Positions 47,901 through 56,900 of a DNA stretch of 64,000 nucleotides are shown here, one piece after another. The notes beneath the pieces were generated by a model. It was not told the origin of the DNA. It ran no database searches and saw only the letters and a program-made list of their open reading frames with translations. Each line of letters starts with the position of its first letter. The first letter of the stretch is position 1. The stretch lies in the NCBI GenBank assembly GCA_947579605.1, contig OX388318.1, positions 1,054,001 through 1,118,000 of the forward strand, read 5' to 3'. This stretch comes from Athripsodes cinereus. Its lineage: Eukaryota > Arthropoda > Insecta > Trichoptera > Leptoceridae. The position numbers and the translations under genes are program-made.

Positions 47901-50900
47901 ATAAATGTACATTTATTGTTTATTGCACGTATAACGCATGTAGGTACATTATTGTACAAATGTCAATTTTATGGCTAATACACCTGTTGTTTGTGGACCA
48001 GGTGTTTAATAATAATGTATTACTAGACTGCAATGGACAATAATTCATAAAATATAATACGAGACTAAAGCTGTTTTTATTTCCAAATAATAAATCAGAT
48101 AAAATAAAAGCTGTTTTTTTTATTATATTTACGTTCACAGATTTTCCGTAGTTGATTCGATATTATATTTCACGTTTACGTTACAACAGATTTTCCGTAG
48201 CAGATTCGATATTATATTATAAAGGGCGTTGGGCTCATGAGATGCGAATAATCTAATTTATTAAATTCTCGTGTCACGGTGTTTGTTATCATACTACTCC
48301 GAAACGGCTGGACCGGTTTTAATAGAATTTTGTGTGCTTATCGAGTAGGTCTAAGAATCGGCCAACATCTATTTTTTATACGCCTTTAAGTCAAGGGTGG
48401 TCCACCCCGAATTTTCTTTTATTTTTTAAACATTTTTTTTTATTTTTACGGTGAGGCATTAAAAAATACATACAGCCCTCAATTTTAATCCTTCTTCCGT
48501 CGACCCCTATTTTTTAATAGCGATATTAGTATATGGCAAATGCAAAACAACGTTTGCCAGGTCAGCTAGTATGTTATAATATTTTGATTAGTTCGTTAGA
48601 AATTGCGCCTTTGCGAGTTACTCATCCTCTATAGATTTAGTGTAGGTAGGTATATAATGTCAATATATTTTTCTCTAAAGCTGTTTGTAATTAATGTCTA
48701 TATAATATCGATATTATCGATTGCTTGTTTCTATAGAGAGACAAGATATCAAATATAAAATATCAAAATTGAGTTAATGATGCAAATAATTTCCAAACGA
48801 TGGTCTGTTCATATTTCAACAGAGAAACAAGTCAAATATGTCTTTATTAAAAGCAGAAATACTTTGTCTTCATATGGAAATAATAAAAATTATACAAAGA
48901 ATCAGTTCTATAGGGTAACACGTCTAATGTCTCCTAATAATATTGATAAATTAATACTGATTTATGATATGATTATGTAAGTCCTATAAAGAGACACCCG
49001 GGGCAGCGGGTCTGAGCACCATACATACAATACATACATATGTCTCAACACAGTCTCAACACTGCATACTACGCAGTCTCAGAAGGAGCCCACCGACCTT
49101 CTGGATAGCGCAGAAGACTTCCATTTATCCGAATTCTACAATACACAAATCTTGTCCACACCGGAGGCGTCATAATGGGTAGCCTGAGGGGCTGGCCGGC
49201 CAAAAATCACCAAACCACCATAACTACAATGTGTGTAATCTTTTGACTACACTCCTTCGATGTCGCTCTAACCGAGAGAAGCAATTTTATTCAAATGAAT
49301 AGTTATTCAACGTTAAATTGCTAGCGAAATTTGACTAATCTAAACTAAAAGTAAAGTTTAATTTATCGACCGACGGTTCTTGGTGGAAGTTCATATTAAT
49401 AATTTTTAAAATGAAACACAATATGTAGTTATTCCACTAATGACTTTATTTATTTTTGCGAGCCGGCTTTCAAGAGCTTCCGCTGATACGATGAGAGCGG
49501 AAGCTCTTGAAAGCCGGCTCGCAAAAATAAATAAAGTCAATAGTGGAATAACTACATATTGTGTTTCATTTTAAAAATTAAACTAAAAGTTTTTCAAACA
49601 ATGTTCGTTTATTTCCGAGCAAACCGAGTAGAATACTCTTGTTAAATGATACTGGATTAGTGATGTCAATTTGGCATAGGTATATCCGTTATTATCTACT
49701 CGTTACTTTGTTTTATGGAATCGAATATTTCAAATACTTTTGATACTATTCGAATACAGAAACGAATAGTTCATTGATAAAAAAAATATAAAAGTACCTA
49801 ACATTCATTAATTTGGGGGTTGAATTATTTTTATTTATTATATATGAATACAGTGTTGCCAAGATTATGTATTTTTGTACTTAATAATCTACGCATTTTT
49901 AACCTTTTTCTTCAATTTATAAATTTACGTACAATTTTTTTAGATCATGAATAATCTAAAAAAATAAATGAAAATCGATCAAAAAATTGATTCCTAGAAA
50001 ATATTCTTTAACAAAACCGAAGAGATCATTAAACATTTCGAATTTCTATACCAGATCGAAAATTTGACGACGGGGGGGGGGGGGGGTAGAAATTTGAGAG
50101 GAGAGGTATTTACTGAAATTACTCTTAAGATTATTCCTTCCATCGGTAAAATACCCGTTATCTAATAACGGGTATTTTGCTCGGACTACCCCACGGTACT
50201 CGGTATGAAAATATATCCGGTATTGACATCACTATACTGGATATAATATAATACCTATTATTTGGTTCAAATAATATATTTTCCCCGCTATAGTGTTGAT
50301 GATTTACTATTTGATAATAATAAAGTGTTAAGTGATATGTCAAGGTTGTAAGATATGACAACTAATTCTTTGTGTGGAAATGTGGTGTTCACATTTGGCG
50401 AACATCGCCAGGACTCCAAAACATCGTCAGTGATTTGAACCGTGTGAACAAAATGACAGCTAGTCTGAAAAGTTAAAAAAATATTAAAAACGATATCGTC
50501 TCAAGTTGACCACCTTTCAACTTTTTCTCTGGTTGAAAGATTTGCGCATGCGTAGATGTGCGCAGCGTCATGTACGGTAAAAACTTTATAACCTATACAT
50601 TTTATAATGTTTCCTGCTTCGTGACAGTTGTAATCTTTGTTGCTGGTTTGTGGTATTTGTTTCCTTAATTTAAAGGCGCCTTATACCCTTTACTATAACA
50701 TTTTAAACTATGTAATTATAAACACTTCGCGATCTCCATCTCGACGTCCGCCATTTTGAAAACAATGTCAAAATCAAAGCGCATATGACAGATCGTATCT
50801 ATATCGGTGGACTGTATGAACAGAGCCCCTAGACAAACACGCACTTGGCGATCGACTACAAACGAATTTTCGTCAATAACTGCAACAATAACGCATTATT

Positions 50901-53900
50901 ACGCACAAGCATTTAGTTGCTTATGGAGGGAGCATTTTTACTGTGTGTTATATTGTTTTATTAATGTAATATCAATGTATACTGTGTATTTATGAATAAA
51001 ATAAATATATTTAAAAAAAAAAATTACACGGTATATGTAGGTAGATTGTCGAAAAGTTCGCCAGTAGCCGATCGCTAAGTATGGTTTGTCTACGGGCTCA
51101 GGTGTGACGATCAATGGGCGTCTAGCGAATTTTGTTTTTAATGCAAACGAAATTCGCCTGGCGATATTCGCCAAATGTGAACACCTCATAAGAGGACAAA
51201 CTATATTATATTTTGTTGTTTTATTATATTTATATATAAGTACCTACAGCATCTTTCATAAGAATAATAATATCTCAAATGGTCTTAATTGATCGTAATA
51301 CAATAACTGTACAAAACACAGACAGACACCCCAGACATGTATGTATGTATTCAGGAAGGGAGATATATATTTAATAATGATTAAAAACTAAAAAATAAAA
51401 GACAACACTTTTTTATTTAGCTTTTCAACAGTGACTTTATTGGTCGCAGCTGGTTTTTAGGAGCTTCCACTCTCATCATCAGACAAAGTGAAGTTTATTT
51501 TTATGATTATTAATTTCTAATGTTTCCAGGATGTCTAGTTTTTTGCCTTTAGAACATTTTTGCAGCAATTCCACACCGCTGAGGTCAAAATCATGGCCTG
51601 TATCTCTAGCATGGTCTGCCATTTCAGAATTGATACCAAAGTTCTTTTTAGCTCTAAGGTGCTCAGTTACATGAGTATGAATTCTTCGTCCTTTAATTTT
51701 AGATTTAGTATTGTGTTATTACTGATGATGACTACATTGTAGTTGAAAACTTTCTAATAATTAAAACAATTTCATAGTGGAATGAAACAGTGTTTGATTA
51801 AATTTAAATATTATCTTTTATAATGCATTTTCACAAAGTTACACTTAAAAATATAGAATATGAAGAAATTATATATTTTGCATGTTTGCATGTTTCTTAC
51901 ATGCGGCTGATCTGATGGCTACCCCACTTGTGGGATATGCCGTGATGGTAAAGTAGTAGTACCTATATATTTTCACTCATATTTTAATTGTGTAGAATCT
52001 CGAGTAACTATGTGTACTTATGTAGATGTGAATTTTATTAGAAATTCGGAAGAAATGTCCGTTTATTATTTTCATAAATAAATATTAAGGTATATATTGT
52101 TTAGGTTTGTGAGTGACATATTTTTAATAGTGTTAATAATGAAAATGTTAAATTCAACCACAAAATATTTTTTTGCCGTTCAGGGACGATTTCAGAAGCT
52201 GTAAAATCATAGTTATACCACTGAGATGCCTCATCATTGTAATCTATATATTTTTTTCGAGATTATCTGCGATTTTCTGAGATTAGCTGAAAATATGGAA
52301 GAATGGAGAAGAAAATCCAAATTTGTTGCAGACCAATCCAATGGATTTTAAATCTAAATAATATGGCTGAATGAATGGTAGGTTAATAAAAGGGTTCAAA
52401 ACAAATTTTAAAAACATATAAATTACAGATGTAGGTTATCTTTCGACGACTATAAACTTTCTGCCCGTTACCATAGGGTTGCAACTTTGGAAAATAGGCG
52501 AACTGTAAGTGACATGATGTACTTATATAAACTCCTGAATGGTGTCATCGACTCGACTGAACTTATCCATAAAATACACTTTAACTGCCCCCCAAGACGA
52601 ACGAGAACTGGTTCTACATTTAGACTTCCACAGTGTACCACAAATTACTGCCAAAACTCGTATATACAACGAGCTTGTGGTAGTTACGACTCATTTTTTG
52701 GCGCGGTGGATATCCACCAACATACTAAGACCAAATTTAAGTCTCAAATATTTGAGACTTTAATAAGAGGATGACTCTGCTGTAATGGTTTTCTTTCCCT
52801 TCCCTTTTCCTCCTTCATGAGCGCTCCATTGTAAGTTTAATTCTTCTCTACAAATATAAGATACTTAGTCTTGTTAAGAATCATACATACTAACTTTAAA
52901 TAATAGCACTTTTCTATTTTTAGAATTTGTATTTTTATGTCAACTATAAACTTGTAATATTAATGCAAACTGTTTTGGTTTACTTATTATGTAACTTATA
53001 TCTTGTAATGTATTCTGTTTAACTGTTTGTTTGCTTAAAATAAAATAAAATAAAAAAATAAAATAAAATAAAAATATTCATAATGGTTAAATGGAAGATG
53101 GATCGTGGTTAGATGGAAGAATCTCGCCCCTGCAATTCGTCCTAGTATTTAAAATTTTGGATTGTTTTGTTAAACTCTTTAATAATAATGATGATGTGCA
53201 AAAAGAATAAATAAATATTGTAATTTTAAATGTTCTTCAAATTCATCACATGCAGTATAATATTTAAGTCCCTAATTTAAGGATAACATCGTGTGCACGA
53301 GTTTTTTTGCCATATGGGGCGGATTAATTTAATAACGGGACTGGCATCAATATCATGATATCAAAGTTGTCAAAAGCACCACTCATATTATGTCCATAGT
53401 CCATACATTAAATTAACAAATCGGGCGGGCAGCGAGGGCCGTGGATGTCAATCAAAAAATATACACACATTTCAGCATCTATCTATCTATCTGTATATAA
53501 TATTGCTTGTAACCACATACTAGCATAGAGTGTGTACTTCCTCACGTGAGGGAATCTCAATTGAACTATCATTATACATTAATGATTATGATAAATTATT
53601 TTAATTGTACAGCAGCTATTAATATACAAATCAATTTAAATGTTGTTTTGATGCCACGAGATGAATCAGAACTTGAATATATCAACACTGTGGTCAGTTC
53701 GCATTTTAGAGAAGTTAATTAATATTACTAAGGATGATACTTTGTATTATTGTGGAATTCATTAGCATTACTGAGTTTGCGTTATTGTGGAGTTAGTTTA
53801 AATCACTGAAGACTTTAGTATTTTCAAATCCTCTACCGACAAATCTAATCATAAAAAGCGGAAACCAGACAGTAACACAAAAGCAAATAATAAATAAATC

Positions 53901-56900
53901 TACTTTAATAAAACTTACATATCTCACCATCTAAAGAATCCCGAGACCTCCTCATGATCTCCCTGAGGATGGAAGAGTAGCAGAAAACCACAGTGAAGAG
54001 CGGAGCGGCATACATGAAGAGCATAGTGAACAATGAGTAAATCAGTTCCTCTTTAGGGTATCTGCCGAAGGAAAAGCGACTGATGCACTGGTCGTAGAAC
54101 TTGTAAGTGGGGTGAGCTCGCACGTTGAAGATGACCATCTGCAAATTAATCAATCAGCAATCAAATATTCAAAAATTTAACCAATAGGTACTTAAAATAA
54201 ATCATGCTTTGGAGAGAATTACCTATAGCCAGTTGTATAGATTCTATTTTTTCGGTGGTGAATTTATGAAAGTTCATTATTACTTATATTAAAACCATTA
54301 TCTCTAGAGTCCCAAAAGGCATCTGCCAAATATAATATAATTTTTATTGTAAAAGTTACAGTGTTTATAAAATAATCATTTTAATTTAAGTATGAATAAT
54401 TGTGACAATATATCATCAGATAGAGCTTTTCCAGACAAACGGAGACTTCTACTGATACCAATGTATGAATGTTAAAAGACCGGAAAGGCTTATAGCTAGA
54501 CATATTAAAAGAAAAAGGAAAAGTTTTGAATGCAGATGTACATATTTTGTATATGCACATAACCTCACATTAACCGCTTGTTTAAAGTACAAATAAATAA
54601 TTGTTCGGTAAAAATAGATGTGTTTTCAATATTTGTTTTGGGGTTTAGGTGGAAAATGTTCACAAATACATGGATATGTACCTACTTTTAATCGGGGAAT
54701 CTTAGTTATATACAATATTTGTTTGTATATGTGCATTCTGTAATTGGGTTAATGCTATACCTAATTATTTTATACTATGTTATTGTAAAAACCTGTAGAA
54801 ATGCCTATTAAGGAAAATTAAATTAAATAAAAATAAAACAAAAGATATACAAATGACATACAATTGAAAAGACAGTAATTAATGAACATGGGCTGAAAAA
54901 AGAAAGAGGAAATATTAATGGAATTCAATAGAAAATAATTATGTGCTTTACCTGCGGAGCGCTGAATAAGACTGAAAAGATCCAAGCAGCCAAAAGCATC
55001 GCCTTGTTCCTCCTCTCTCCTTCAGACATCTGCAGAGGTTTGATTACAGCATAGTACCTGGAGAGAAAAGATTTGAATTTTTGAACATGTTTGTGATTAA
55101 TAAATATAAGCTTGAGTTTACATTATGTTTGCAATTGCAATGTTCAATTTCCAATCTTGTGGATACATGGTTATAAGATCCAGCAATTTATTCAAGTTAG
55201 GTTACATAATTATATGTATTTTAATAATTATTACTATTTTTATCCATAGGTTGTATTGCTACCCTTGCTTGAGTGAAGTTTCTTGCCATTACTTGATGCT
55301 TAGCACTGAATTTCATGTGCTTAATACTAGCTTTTTCTACCTTAAAAAATACTTTTTTGTTTGTAGAGCTGCAGTATGCTTTCAAGACTGCCCTCAGCAT
55401 TCAGGAGAACTTCAAGTTCACTGCTTTACCTCTCTATCTATCTATACCCTCACGCCGTGTCCCAGGAGGGGTAGGCAGAGAGAACGGAACGCCATATAGA
55501 TCATTCTTTACAAACTTCTTTCGCTTCCTACACATTCACCCAGTTTTTCATACATGTTCGCCGATTTCTCTAACTCAACACGGGGCCGTCCTTTAGAATT
55601 TTATCCACGTGATCAATCCGCGTGGTTTTTGGCCGTCCGCGCTTCCTCACACCTCCTCTTTCAAATACTTACAGACTCTTCGTCATTCTTTCATCTTGCA
55701 TTCGCTCAACATGTCCAAACCATCGTAACTTATTTACACGCATTCTATCCACAACACTCCTCTCACATCCGCTCATTCTCGTGATATTCTCATTCTTCAC
55801 TCTATCTCGCAACGCTTTACCAAGCTATTTAGTATTTCTTTTATCGATTCCTAAAATTTCATCCTTTAGACAAGTCTAACAATCGCAATGGAAAATAATT
55901 ACTTTAAGGCCATTTATTCATTTTCGTAAATCTAAAAGTTGGATAGTTTCTACATGAAATAATCCATAAACATTGAGATCAATAAAACTAATTGTAATGA
56001 CACATAACTGACTGAGCTGTTAATAGGGGCCATTACTTGATTACTTAATTAATGGTCACTCGGAGACTTTGAAATTTATTGATGCACGAAATATTACTTT
56101 GGTACTGTACTGGGTATAATAACAACACCCAATATTATTTTATTAATTAATTCGCCTTTTAATACAACTCCTCTCTGAAACAAAAAAAAACGAAAACCAG
56201 GTCCTTCCGTTCTCATTCCTTCATTACTTCATATTTGAAGCTCTGATGTTGTCATTACCTATAGATTTTACATCTTGAAATATCCATTTGTTTGTAGAAA
56301 TTAGGCACTACATAATTGAAGTTCTCATGTTGTCATTATAGATTCTACGTCTTGAAATATCCATTTGTTTATAGAAATCCGAAGGCTAAGAAAAATGTAT
56401 TTAGTTTTAAAATTTCCATAATATCTGGTCGTAATCCTTTGTATTATTCTAAGCAAACAACTAGTACGAAGAAAATACGTAACTGTAAGCTAATTTTAAG
56501 TCATATTGTAAAGTAAATAGTCGGTGGACATTAACGGTTGTATTTAATTTCAGGAAGGGTTTTGTCAAGGGGAGTCCTTCAGGCGAACCTTGAGCCCTTC
56601 CTTAGAAAGAGTTTGCGTGAAGAGTATGGATAATATAGGAACTGACATTCCTGTAACATTCATGGATGATGGAGGGTGCAACCCTTGATGTGTTGTCATT
56701 ATAGAAATGATGTATGTATCGTGAAAAAGGTTTGTTCAGTAGACCTTTTACGTATCTTAGTGGATAACATTTCTACCATAAATCTACAAAATATCCGTCA
56801 TGTTAATAAAAAGTTTGTTTCTATAATTAATACATAATATATCAATAGTCGACAGTTACTACTGTATTATACTATATCATCTCATCATATACACAAAAGT

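Larger units (their letters stand above)
50384..51185. mobile_element. TIR element with GGTGTTCACATTTGGCGAA ends
   Basis: Left GGTGTTCACATTTGGCGAAC then ATCGCCAGG; right CCTGGCGATATTCGCC then AAATGTGAACACC, an inverted pair of about 29 bp. No clear target duplication and no coding frame. It hosts a nested MITE (50823-51099). Ends resemble those of the MITE at 46034. Confidence 0.75.

Noticed and set aside
52539..52763. Second open frame over the Jockey/CR1-like LINE end
   Set aside because: Shadow of the frame 52487-52774, which carries the family motifs.
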